Assembly: GCF_017377855.1 (NCBI RefSeq)
Contig: NZ_JAFREP010000037.1
Coordinates: 1 to 64,000 of the forward strand
DNA from: Acanthopleuribacter pedis
GTDB taxonomy: Bacteria; Acidobacteriota; Holophagae; Acanthopleuribacterales; Acanthopleuribacteraceae
Length of the DNA stretch: 64,000 nt
Reading direction: 5' to 3'
Notes under the pieces: model-generated
What the model was told of the DNA's origin: nothing
What the model saw: the letters and a program-made list of their open reading frames with translations, nothing else
Databases searched by the model: none
Shown here: positions 53,964 through 63,800 of the stretch, one piece after another
Layout of the letters: each line of letters opens with the position of its first letter
Position numbering within the stretch: position 1 is the first letter of the stretch
Made by a program: the position numbers and the translations under genes

Positions 53964-55163
53964 TTAGGGTTGGCTCTTTAGTTTTTCTTGGAAATCGTGC
54001 CGCATGCGCACCCAGTATTCCATGGCGAGGTGCGGTGTCATCAAAGGTGCGCTCTCTGAGGCGCCTTGGTGATCCACCGCGTCTTGGGCCAAAAACCGCT
54101 TGCGCCAATGCTCGGGTAATTTTTCCATGTCGAGCACGGAGCCGTCCCCCCAAACCAGGGCGTTCCCTTTGTTCAATTGGGCCTCGGGTGACAACAAGTA
54201 GTTCAGCACCACCAGCGCGCCTTCCTTATTGGCGGCATCGGCGGGAACGCCGAGGAAATGGGTGCACAGGGCCTCGGGACAGGGCCAGATGCGGGTGCCG
54301 ATGCGAAAACGCACGGGGGTTTCGTCTAGGCGTCTGGCCGGGTAGACCTCGTGAATGCTGAAATCAACCTTGCCCTGCATGAACAGCAGGTTCAATTCGG
54401 CGGCGTCCTTGGGGAAGTGTTTGCCTTCCATCCACAGATAGGGCCGCAGTTCCTCGATGAAAGCGGCCAAGCGGTCACGGGTGGCGGTGTAATCTTTTTC
54501 GCTGAAGTCGGGCGGCAATGAATGATCCGGCATGGACACTTCTTTCAGCCAGGAGTGCAGCATGCGGTAGCCGCCGCGGCCGCGGTGAATCGTGAAACGA
54601 CCGGGATTTTCGCGGATCCAAGCGGCCAACTGACGCAGGTTGGTGGGGACCTTGGCGACATTGTCGCGGTTGTACACCAACACCAAGGGATTTTTTCCCC
54701 AGGGCAACACGCTGCTGCGTTCCATGGTGGGCGATTCAATTCGGGGTCCGAAAAAACGCCAGTCGATGTAACGGGCGTTGGGGATTTTGGCGGCAAGGGC
54801 GGGTTGCAGCAAACGGCTGCGGCGGTATTGGTGAAATGCGTCCAAATCCATCCATACCAGGTCGGGGTCGGGTTGTGGCGGAGGATGGAGCAGTGGCGCG
54901 GTGTCGTTGGCGGGTGGCGAGACCAGGGTCAGGCGAATGCCGTATTCGCGCAGGAGTTGTTTCGAAACGGAACCATTGAGGTATTTCACGGCATCCGCGT
55001 TGTCCCGTGAGACCAGGAGTTTGACATGCTGACCCAAGGCATTGGCTTCGATTTCGTCCCACATCATGTCCGCCACGGGTTTTGCTGTCGGCGTAGGTCG
55101 GCAAGCGACGGTTAAGCCGAAAAGTAGCTGGAGCAACAAAAAGCGGGTGAGGGTCGGTTTCAT
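53964..55163 (-). CDS. YnjB-like ABC transporter substrate-binding lipoprotein
   Basis: A 399-residue periplasmic solute-binding protein with a lipobox (LLFGLTVAC). MMWDEIEANALGQ at the start of the mature part and REYGIRLTLV, VWMDLDAFHQYRRSRLLQP and NPLVLVYNRDNVAK follow the COG4134 (YnjB) pattern. The E. coli YnjBCD system also has a permease and an ATPase, but neither is adjacent here, so this is an orphan receptor. The solute is unknown. The ATG at 55163 begins the signal peptide; the longer open frame has no support. It is convergent with dusA. Confidence 0.8.
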   Translation of the reverse strand: MKPTLTRFLLLQLLFGLTVACRPTPTAKPVADMMWDEIEANALGQHVKLLVSRDNADAVKYLNGSVSKQLLREYGIRLTLVSPPANDTAPLLHPPPQPDPDLVWMDLDAFHQYRRSRLLQPALAAKIPNARYIDWRFFGPRIESPTMERSSVLPWGKNPLVLVYNRDNVAKVPTNLRQLAAWIRENPGRFTIHRGRGGYRMLHSWLKEVSMPDHSLPPDFSEKDYTATRDRLAAFIEELRPYLWMEGKHFPKDAAELNLLFMQGKVDFSIHEVYPARRLDETPVRFRIGTRIWPCPEALCTHFLGVPADAANKEGALVVLNYLLSPEAQLNKGNALVWGDGSVLDMEKLPEHWRKRFLAQDAVDHQGASESAPLMTPHLAMEYWVRMRHDFQEKLKSQP

Positions 55164-55328
55164 AAGATGGTTTTGCCTTGGAGGTAAGATGATCGGCCGG
55201 GTCCGGCACCACAATTTAGGAAACAGCAATCGCCGCGCTTCCATTCCGTAACAGGGTCAAAAAAACAGCCTTTTACATGGGGAGAACCGATTTAAAAACC
55301 TTGGGGAAACCAACTGTGTCGCCATGTT

Positions 55329-58300
55329 TTACACGGTTTTTTTATGAGCACTGGTACCTGGTGGGATATCCGTAACCTTTAAAACGACCATGGTGATGTC
55401 GTCATCTTCGGGCACTTCCCCACCCCATTCGTTGGCCATATCGGTCATGGCCGCAATCATTTCCGCGGCTCCGGCGGTCACATGTCGGTGCAAACAGGCG
55501 GCAACGCGTTGGGAACCCAATTGCTCGCCGGCGGCGTTAAAACGCTCCTCGAGACCATCGCTCGCCAAGAACAAGATGTCACCGACCTGAAGTTGGAAGG
55601 TTAGCGCCTCGTAATCGACTTCCAACCCGGAACCTAGCGGCAAGCCGCCCAATTCAATGTTCTCGACGGCGTCGACGGCGGCGCGGTACCACAAGGCGTA
55701 GGGCATGCCGGCGGAGGCCATGCGGCAAGAGAGTCCGTTTAAATCGAGGCGCATGATGGCCATGTAGAGGTCTTCAAAACCCATGTGGCCGAGGTACATG
55801 GAGCTGTGTTTCAGGAATTCCGGGGGTTCGCAGCGGCCGGCGAGCGCCAAAAACAGCGATTTTGCGGCGGTGACCATGGTGCCGGCCTGCAAACCGTGAC
55901 CGGTCGCGTCGCCGACAACCAATCGCAAACCGTGCCGGCCGACGGGCTGAAAATCGTAATAGTCGCCGCCGACCTCGGTGGCGGGTTTCATGGAAACGGC
56001 AATATCGAGCCAATCGTAGTTCGGAAGCTGCTTGGGTAGCATGGACAACTGCAGGAGGCGCGCTTTTTCAAGCTCGGCGCTTTTGCGGCGGTTTTCGCTT
56101 TCCAAAAGTGTCCGCTCGCGCGTTTGGCGCAGGTTCTCCAGGGCCATACGTCGCAAGGCAAGGTGCAAATTAACCCGTGAAATCAGTTCTGTTTTGCTGA
56201 TCGGTTTGGTGAGGAAATCATTGGCGCCACTTTCAAAGCCGGCCTGCATGTCGGCGGGTCGGCCTTTGGCGGTGAGAAAAACCACGGGTAAGTCGCGGAT
56301 GTTGTGTTGCTGTCGCAAGGCACGGCACACCTCGTACCCGGACATGCCCGGCATCATGACATCGAGCAGGACCAGGTCAAAATGATTGGCGGGATCCTCG
56401 GCAAGGGTCAGGGCCTCGGCGCCGCCGCCAGCTTCCACGCTGTGGTAGCCATACAGCGACAACATATTAACCAACACTTGGCGGTTCACGGCCTCGTCGT
56501 CAACGACCAGGATGTTGAAGCGTCCGGCCAAGGGTTCCACCGGCTTTTCAGTGGGTACTTCGCCGTCTTCCAGCACTTCCAACAAGGCGCTGCTGTCGCG
56601 TCGGCGCTGTTCATCGGCGCGGCCCTGCTCCTGCAAGCGGTTTTCGCTCGGCAGGTCGGAAATCGGCAGGGTGAAGCTGAAGGTAGCGCCGCGACCTTCC
56701 TCGGACGCGACCCAAATGCGGCCGCCGTGCAGCTCGACCAACTTTTTGACGATGGCCAAACCCAAACCGGTGCCGCCGTAGTCGCGGTTGTCGGCGCCCT
56801 GGGCCTGTTCAAAAGACTCAAAGATCATGGCTTGTTTTTCGGCGGAAATCCCGATCCCGCTGTCGATGACTTGAACCGTGACGTGGGTTGGGGTGGCGGG
56901 GTCGATATGGGCGCTGACCACAACACAGCCGGATTCGGTGAATTTCACCGCGTTGCCGACCAGATTCAGCAAAATTTGGTGAAGCCGGTCCTCGTCACCG
57001 TAAACCGGCGCCATGTTGGGGCTGACCACGTTTTGCAGTTCGAGGTGTTTGTTGCCGACCAGCGGTTGGGCGATCCGCATCACGACATCGGTTAAGACCC
57101 GTAAGTCCACCGAACCGCGGTCCAAATGTAAATCCCGGTGCTGTAGTTTGGAAAAGTCGAGAATGTCGTTAACCAGCGCGGACAGCCGCCGCCCGCTGGA
57201 GACGATCAAGCCGAGGTCGTGCAACGCCTTGGATGGGAGCTTGCCCGCGACCCCGCCGTGGAGCGACTCGGCCAACCCGATAATGCCGTGCAGGGGCGTG
57301 CGCAACTCGTGGGAAGTATTGGCCAAAAATTCATCCTTGAGTTTGTCCAGTTCCGACAGGGCTTGGTTCTGAGCGGCCAGGGTTTTGGCGTTGGCTTCCA
57401 ACTGCGCCCGCGCCTGGGAAATGGAGTGCACCATGTGGTTGAAGGACTCACCCAAGTAACCCAGCTCGTCGCGGGCGCGGATGGGTACCCGCGTGCTGAG
57501 ATCGCCCTGGTTGACGCGTTTCACGCCTTTGAGGAGGTGTTCGAGTGGGGTCACCACGGCATTGCGAAACAACAGCGGGAAACTGAGCAACACCACCAGG
57601 GTAAACAGGCACATACCCATGGCCTGGTTGGTCCCGGTGGGGTTCATCGCACGGCGGTAATCGAGGTAGCTGAATCCGATTTCGTAAAGGGCGTCGTTGT
57701 GAACAAATCGGTAGAAGTAGTAGTGATCGCGGAGGTTGACCAAATCCAAATCGGCCATGCGTTCGTCGCGCTGCATCAAGCGCTGGAATACGGACAAGAC
57801 ATTGATTTCCGTTTGAAAGGCGGCCTCGCCGTGGTTCAAGGAGGAGAACCAACGGGTACGGGTCGACCAAAACCAGGAGAGACGACGGTAGGTTTCGCGA
57901 TCCCATTCGTGGAGCAGGTCGGGATTCACGCTGTTGTCTTTGTTGTAGAGGATGCGGTAGGTGCTGGTGGCGGGATGGCTGTCGAAGGGACGGACAGCGA
58001 GGTAATGGACCTCGGGTGGAAGTGTGTCCAATCGGTTTTCATTGACGGCGCGCCGACATGCGGCGACATCGTGCAGGCGTTGTGAGTAATAAGCGTTGCT
58101 TGCCTGCCGCCAGGACAAAAAGCCGGTAAAGGTGAAGGCAACCAACAGGAACAGCAGGGTCACGCCCAGGACCTTGTCCATAAAGCTGGTGAGTTCGGGA
58201 CTGGTGTTGATGTAGATCAAGAAAAACAGCGAGAACAGCAGCAGGGTAAACACGACAAAAATAAAACCCTGTTGGGCTTGGGTGAGGATGCGGAATTGCA

Positions 58301-58913
58301 CCATGACCTGGGACGGCCAAAGGAAGAGGCCGGTAACAAAAGCGGCGAGAAAGGCGCGGATCGACCAGCCGTCCTCAGTTTCGGGGTTGAAAATGCGCAG
58401 CCAGATCGGGCGGCCGAGATGGGCCTCGAGGCGGATCAGTTTGCGCACCCAAATACTGAGGAACCACAGGTAGGTAAGCAAGCGGGCGGCTTGAATGTAG
58501 AAGATCGGCAGCAGTGCGTCGGTAAAGTCGGCGAGCCAGCCGTGTTCATTGAAATCGAGGGTGCGCACGATCATGAGACCGACCACGGCGGCGTTGGCGA
58601 GTGAGACCCACAGCGCGACGCGGGCTTCGCGGGGGAAGTCGTTGCGTGGGAAGCGGTAGGCAAACTGGATCAGCAAGGCCAGGATCACATCGAGTAAGAC
58701 CAGCAGGTAAACCCCGTTGGTGGTCCAATCGGCGTGCACGGCCAGCATGATCAGGGTGTCAACCATGACGAAGGTAAATAGGAGGAAAACCCAGGTTAAT
58801 AGCCAGGTGTTGGTCGATTTATTGGGAATGCGCAGGAGGAAGAAGGATAAAACCCCGCCCAGGAGGATCGAAGCCAGACAGGCGACCGAATTGTAATCGA
58901 AAAGGAGCTCCAC
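55329..58913 (-). CDS. Membrane sensor: histidine kinase - receiver - PP2C (SpoIIE) phosphatase fusion
   Basis: A 1194-residue multi-domain signal protein. Order of domains: an N-terminal array of about 7-8 TM helices (about 1-260), a periplasmic loop (about 270-420), another TM and HAMP-like region (VTPLEHLLKGVKRVNQGD, about 450-500). HisKA follows with SHELRTPLHGIIGLAE (His about 533), then HATPase (DSGIGIS, GGTGLGLAIVKKL), then a receiver domain with NILVVDDEAVNRQ and the phospho-Asp in VLLDVMMPG (about 848), FLTAKG and the late Lys in TKPIS. A coiled linker leads to a SpoIIE/RsbU-type PP2C domain (EVGGDYYDF, VGDATGHGLQAG, ASDGLEERF, EDDDITMVVLK). GTG 58913 has GGAGG upstream. The phosphatase is the likely output, so phosphotransfer may control a partner-switch (anti-sigma antagonist) system. 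Confidence 0.88.
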   Translation of the reverse strand: MELLFDYNSVACLASILLGGVLSFFLLRIPNKSTNTWLLTWVFLLFTFVMVDTLIMLAVHADWTTNGVYLLVLLDVILALLIQFAYRFPRNDFPREARVALWVSLANAAVVGLMIVRTLDFNEHGWLADFTDALLPIFYIQAARLLTYLWFLSIWVRKLIRLEAHLGRPIWLRIFNPETEDGWSIRAFLAAFVTGLFLWPSQVMVQFRILTQAQQGFIFVVFTLLLFSLFFLIYINTSPELTSFMDKVLGVTLLFLLVAFTFTGFLSWRQASNAYYSQRLHDVAACRRAVNENRLDTLPPEVHYLAVRPFDSHPATSTYRILYNKDNSVNPDLLHEWDRETYRRLSWFWSTRTRWFSSLNHGEAAFQTEINVLSVFQRLMQRDERMADLDLVNLRDHYYFYRFVHNDALYEIGFSYLDYRRAMNPTGTNQAMGMCLFTLVVLLSFPLLFRNAVVTPLEHLLKGVKRVNQGDLSTRVPIRARDELGYLGESFNHMVHSISQARAQLEANAKTLAAQNQALSELDKLKDEFLANTSHELRTPLHGIIGLAESLHGGVAGKLPSKALHDLGLIVSSGRRLSALVNDILDFSKLQHRDLHLDRGSVDLRVLTDVVMRIAQPLVGNKHLELQNVVSPNMAPVYGDEDRLHQILLNLVGNAVKFTESGCVVVSAHIDPATPTHVTVQVIDSGIGISAEKQAMIFESFEQAQGADNRDYGGTGLGLAIVKKLVELHGGRIWVASEEGRGATFSFTLPISDLPSENRLQEQGRADEQRRRDSSALLEVLEDGEVPTEKPVEPLAGRFNILVVDDEAVNRQVLVNMLSLYGYHSVEAGGGAEALTLAEDPANHFDLVLLDVMMPGMSGYEVCRALRQQHNIRDLPVVFLTAKGRPADMQAGFESGANDFLTKPISKTELISRVNLHLALRRMALENLRQTRERTLLESENRRKSAELEKARLLQLSMLPKQLPNYDWLDIAVSMKPATEVGGDYYDFQPVGRHGLRLVVGDATGHGLQAGTMVTAAKSLFLALAGRCEPPEFLKHSSMYLGHMGFEDLYMAIMRLDLNGLSCRMASAGMPYALWYRAAVDAVENIELGGLPLGSGLEVDYEALTFQLQVGDILFLASDGLEERFNAAGEQLGSQRVAACLHRHVTAGAAEMIAAMTDMANEWGGEVPEDDDITMVVLKVTDIPPGTSAHKKTV

Positions 58914-59477
58914 AATGCCTCCGCGCCGGCAGGTTCTGGGAAGGATGGGACCGGGGAAGTCGACACTTGAAGGGGGTCGTGCGCTTAGGAAACCGTTGGG
59001 TACTTTAGCAGCTATTTCGGGTGAGGATGGGACAAATCCCTCGTTTCGAAACGGCGATTTTGGGTTGTGTGGTTGGTGATACTGGAACGGGTCGTGAATG
59101 CGTGGGCGCATCTTGGGACCTTTTGGGGGTCGGAACGGGCGATTTTGGGGTGATTCTCAACAAAGATGGGCGATGCTTAGGAAAACCGTAATACGCCGGC
59201 AACAGAGAAAGACGACGTAATCGGGGACCCGCCGCGTGACGGCCGCCAAATTGCAGACCCGATGACAGGTGCGCGCCTGGGCCTGCAGAACCCCCATAAT
59301 CGTTCTTGCTCATTCGGTTTAAGTTGTCGCACGGCGCCCGGAATGGTAGCTTGTTCCTCCAACGCGGTTCCTGCCGCGTCAACTAAGCGGCTTTTGCCGC
59401 GTGCTCTACGCGACTTGCTTCGCGTCACCTACGCGGCTCCGGGCGCGCCGGCACAGACCATCAGGGAGTTTCACGGT
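58914..59477. other. Divergent intergenic region
   Basis: Holds the promoters of the sensor fusion gene and rlmB; frames that extend into it lack ribosome binding sites. At 59370-59440 the words GCGGC, CGCGT and CTACGCG recur several times, giving overlapping short inverted repeats. No clear operator is assigned. Confidence 0.45.
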
Positions 59478-60308
59478 ATGAAATCGTCGCGATCGGGTAA
59501 ATGGCAAAAAGGCAAACAAGGGGGCGGTCGAAGCAATGCACCGCAGCCCAAACGATCCGTGGGTCAGGGCGATGCCTATATCACCGGCTGGAACGGGGTT
59601 CGAGAGTGTTTGGCCTCCGACAAAGTCAAAGTCCACCAGGTTTGGCTCGATCCGCGCAAAATGAACGAAACCGATTGGAAAGGCATCCGCCAATACGGCC
59701 GCCAAATTGAAGAAACCGGCGCCAAGGAAACACCCTACGGTCCGCTTACCCAAGGCATTGCCGCCCTTGTCAAACTTCCCGAGGCGCCCGATCTCGACGA
59801 GCTCCTCGACGACCTCGTCGAACGCGGTGAAACCCCGCTGCTCGTCGTGCTTGACCAAGTCGAAGATCCCATGAACCTGGGCCAAATCCTGCGCACCTGC
59901 GAAGGGGCGGGCGTCCACGGGCTCGTGGTGGCCAAACACCGCGCCATCCATCTCAACCAAACCGTGGCCCAGGTTTCCCAGGGCGCTTTTGCCTGGGTTC
60001 CCCTCATTGAAGCCGGCAACCTGCGTCAAACCATCGACCACCTCAAACAACGAGGGGTCTGGACGGTAGGCACCGCGGTGGATCCACGCGCCAAACCCTG
60101 GCACGCGGTTGACATGCGCGATCCGCTCGCCCTGGTGATGGGCGCCGAGGGCAAAGGTCTGCGCCGCCTCACCCAAGAAAGCTGTGATCACCTGGTGTAC
60201 CTACCCATGGCCGGCCGCCTCGATTCCCTCAACGTCGGCGCCGCCACCGCCGCGGTGGTCTTCGAGGCCGTGCGGCAACGGGCCGCGGCCGAACCAAGCG
60301 AGGGCTAA
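59478..60308 (+). CDS. rlmB: 23S rRNA 2'-O-methyltransferase of the RlmB/TrmH (SPOUT) family
   Basis: A 276-residue SpoU/TrmH enzyme, probably methylating G2251 of 23S rRNA. The N-terminal substrate-binding part (YITGWNGVRECLASDKVKVH) fits RlmB. SPOUT motifs are VVLDQVEDPMNLGQILRTCE (motif 1), LVMGAEGKGLRRL (motif 2) and LPMAGRLDSLNVGAATA (motif 3, trefoil knot). The ATG at 59478 has AGGGAG upstream. A Lys/Gln-rich tail of about 25 residues precedes the domain. Its TAA stop lies inside the first bases of a family A repeat. Confidence 0.92.
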   Translation: MKSSRSGKWQKGKQGGGRSNAPQPKRSVGQGDAYITGWNGVRECLASDKVKVHQVWLDPRKMNETDWKGIRQYGRQIEETGAKETPYGPLTQGIAALVKLPEAPDLDELLDDLVERGETPLLVVLDQVEDPMNLGQILRTCEGAGVHGLVVAKHRAIHLNQTVAQVSQGAFAWVPLIEAGNLRQTIDHLKQRGVWTVGTAVDPRAKPWHAVDMRDPLALVMGAEGKGLRRLTQESCDHLVYLPMAGRLDSLNVGAATAAVVFEAVRQRAAAEPSEG

Positions 60309-60673
60309 CCCGCATTACTCACAAGGATACGTCGCGAGAAGCAGAAAGCCTTGTGAGTACGAAGATTACGACCAAGCCACGGCGCAGGGGTCCGACCATT
60401 CGCGGGTCCGACCATTCGCGGGTCCGACCATTCGCGGGTCCGACCATTCGCGGGTCCGACCATTCGCGGGTCCGACCATTCGCGGGTCCGACCATTCGCG
60501 GGTCCGACCATTCGCGGGTCCGACCATTCGCGGGTCCGACCTTTCGCGGGGCCGACCTTTCGGCGTAGCAGCTGAGGCGAAGGCGCTCGACCGAGTAATG
60601 CGGAAGGCCGCCCCCTCGCAAGCGCATGGTTTTCGGCTTCGTAGCAGAATTCCTTGTGAGAAATGCGGGTTAA
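60306..60673 (+). repeat. Dispersed repeat family A, copy with large 16-bp array
   Basis: A full-length copy, 368 bp, with ends TAACCCGCATTACTCACAAGG and CCTTGTGAGAAATGCGGGTTA. Between them are nine perfect copies of TCCGACCATTCGCGGG (60391-60534) plus two variants. GGCGTAGCAGCTGAGGCG and GCGGAAGGCCGCCCC follow. Perfect identity between units suggests recent expansion. The 16-bp period rotates the reading frame, so the ORFs seen through it are not real genes. The 225 bp after it, up to the next gene, show no features. Confidence 0.92.
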
Positions 60674-60898
60674 CCGGTCGGGATTCGCCGCCCCCGCCCA
60701 TCTGGTGTATTCCTAAACAAAAAGCCCGGCAGCCGCGACCAACCCATGGTAAAACTGTTGAGATCCGCGCCAAAAAGCGCTAATTTACGAAATCCCGCGT
60801 CCTTTGGCGGAACTGAGTCTCAACCGTTTCGGCAACGGTCGCTCGCATATTGCACCGTAACCGCCCGCGTTGCGCTGCCCGGAGTTCTCACAGTATCT

Positions 60899-63800
60899 AT
60901 GGAAGATTTAAATTTCGGCTTGCTCGGCGCCCTCGAAAATCAGCGTGAACAATTTCGCCAACAGCTGAACGAACGCCTCGCCGAGTCCCTAACCCCGTCC
61001 CATCGAGAACCCCGGCATCCGGTGAAACCCCACTTGCGCGGGGCCGCAATCGCCGCCGTATTTGAATCCGGCGAAGACGCCGAACACCTTACCCTCAGCG
61101 CATTGCGCCGCATTGCCGAGGAAGCCGAGCCGGCCGAACGCGTGGTGTTGGTCGACCTGTACTTTTTTGCTTTTTTACACGGATGCGAGGACGCTCTCGC
61201 CGCGATGTTGGACATCGCCGAATGCGGCGAGCCGCGGGTTGAAGCCGAATCGGCCATGGTCTTGGCGCTTTTGCTCGCCAATGAGGACGCGGTCAAAAAA
61301 CTCAACGCCCGTCCCAAAACCGCGGCGCGGGTGCGCCGCTTTATTGCGCAAGACGATGTATTTGCCTGGTTCTCCCTGACCGACCAGGCCCTTAACGGCC
61401 TGGTCCTCAGCGAAGTAGGCCTGCTCTGTGACACGGCGCTCCGTCTCGAGGACCCGGAGGAACAGGCCTTCCATTGGCTCAAGCCGTATTCCCCCGGCGA
61501 GGGTCGCGCTTACCCGTTGCGCCAAGAGCATCCCATCTTGCGCCGTTTATTGCCGATGCTGGACGAATGTTACGGCCTGAGCCCGGTCGAAAAATACATG
61601 CTCGACGCCCTGGCGGCGGAGGATCCGGTCAAGGTCGAATCGGTGATTTCCCAATTGACCCGTGCCGAGGCAGCCGTAACCCTCCCCTTCTGCTTCGAAC
61701 GTATTCGCCTTTGCGAGCGCCTGTTCGCACTGTTCCAGTTTTGTCGCGTGTTTTCATTAGAACGTGCCGTCGACCATCTCGTCGCCCGTGGGCGCGGCTT
61801 CCAAAAGAAACTGGATCGTTGGGTGGAACGGCCCAGCGTAAAAACCCTGTTTATCGCACGCCGCGCCTCAGCCGAAATGATCAACGCCCTGCGCGATATG
61901 GACCACCACCGCGCCGAGGACGCCGCCCAAGCCGCCGCCGAGGCCTACGCCGATGTGGCGCAAGAGGATGGGCTAAGCGAAAACGACCGCATCGCCTGGT
62001 TTCAAGCCGTGTCAACCGCCGCCCAAGCCACCGAGGATGCCGATGAAGCGTTTCGACTGGTCGTCCAATCGCTCGAAATGCTGGAAAACATAGCACCGTT
62101 TTTCCCGGCCTACCCCGCCTTCTTTTACCTGTGGGGGTTTACCCACAGCAGTGCCGCCGAATGGGCGGAACACCCCGAGGAAGCCAGGCGCCGTCGACGC
62201 GAGGCCTTGGCAAAATACGAATGGTGCTTGGAATTGGCGCCGGACGACGCCTCCGCCTTGTTCGGCATTGCCTACGAATACGGTGAGGACGCCGTATTGG
62301 CCGAGGAACCCGCTGAACAACGCGCTTTGCGTCGCGCCGCCATCGAAAAGTACCGCGAAGCACTGGCCGTAAAACCCCGCATGGGCAACGCCCACTACAA
62401 TTGGGGTAACGAACTCTTTCAACTGGCCCGCCTCGCCGAGGAACCGGAAGAAGCGGCGCAACTGTTCCAGGAAGCCGCGCGCCACTACGGTGAGTGCGCC
62501 GAAATTCGCCAACGCGATGTGGATTCCCTCGAAAAATGCGCCGGGCAATTGGCCGCGGTTGCCCGAGAACTCAGCGACCCCACCGAACAGGCGCGCTATA
62601 TGCAACAAGCGATCAGCCTGCTCGACAACCTGCTTACCCTCGACCCGGACCGCCCCGATGTCGCGCTCATGCTCGGCCATCACTGGGACGATTTGGCCGA
62701 AGCCGCCAAACGGGACGATATTTGCCGCGGCTACCGCGAGCAGGCGGTCCAGCGCTATCTAGACGCCACCGTCCTAGACCCGGACGAGGAACGTGCCTTT
62801 TTCCATCTCGGCTACCAAAAAAGCTGCCTGGCCGGTTTGTACCCCGATGTTGAACGCATCGGTACCCTACGGCGCCAGGCGATTGAACACTACCAACGCG
62901 CCCTCGAACTCAACCCCGACATGCATCTTGTCCACTACAACTGCGCCTACGAACACGAGCAGCTTTCGACCCTAACCAAGGACTCGGACGAGCGGGAGCG
63001 GCTGCGTTTGGCGGCCCTGATCGAGTTCGAAATGTACGTGCGCATGGAACCCGACGCGGGCAGCGGCCATTTCAAACTGGCCTACCATCTGGACGAGTCT
63101 GCCTTTACCTTGGATGACCCGGTCGCTTGTCGGGAAACCCTGGATCGCGCGGTGTATCACTACAAACAAGCGCTGGCCTCGGCACCTGAAGACGATACCA
63201 CTTGGTACTACCTAGGCCTCACCTGGCTGCGCTTGGCGGATGCGGGCGACGATCCCGGCAAAACCCGCCACCGCTTAGGCGAGGCACGCCAAGCTTTTGA
63301 GAAAACCCTGAGTCTGGACGGTCAACGCCATGGTGCCCAAGTCGGGATGGCTTGCGTGTTCGCGGGTTTGGCCAAATTGGGCGGCGAAACCCGGTTGCAA
63401 ATCGAAAACCACCGCCGCGCCGCGTCCCATTACCAGGCCGCACTCGCCCTTAAACCTGAAGAAGCCGAGGATTGGTTCCAGTTGGGTTTCCAAACCGAAT
63501 CCATCGCCCGCTTGACCGAGGCCCACGCCGGCCGACGCACCGCCCTGCTGGAAGCTCTTGGTTACTACAAAAAAGCGCTCGGTTTTCAGCCGGGAAAAAT
63601 TGCCGCGCTTTATCAGTGGGGTTGCTCGCTGGCAGAATTGGCCGAAATTTGTGTTGATCCCGGCCAAAAACAGGCCTATCACCACGCCGCCGCCGGCAAG
63701 TTTCGCGGCGTGTACCAACTCAATCCGGCCGCCACCAACGCACTCACCGATTGGGGCCACCAACTCCACCGCCTGGCCGCCCTGCAGAACGACGGCGACG

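Noticed and set aside
60391..60565. CRISPR array
   Set aside because: Units are directly abutting 16-mers with no spacers, and there are no cas genes.
60319..60627. Minus-strand ORFs with a 16-residue protein repeat inside the 60306 element
   Set aside because: The 16-residue protein repeat is just three 16-bp units read through. It is low-complexity and has no start signal or homologues recognised.
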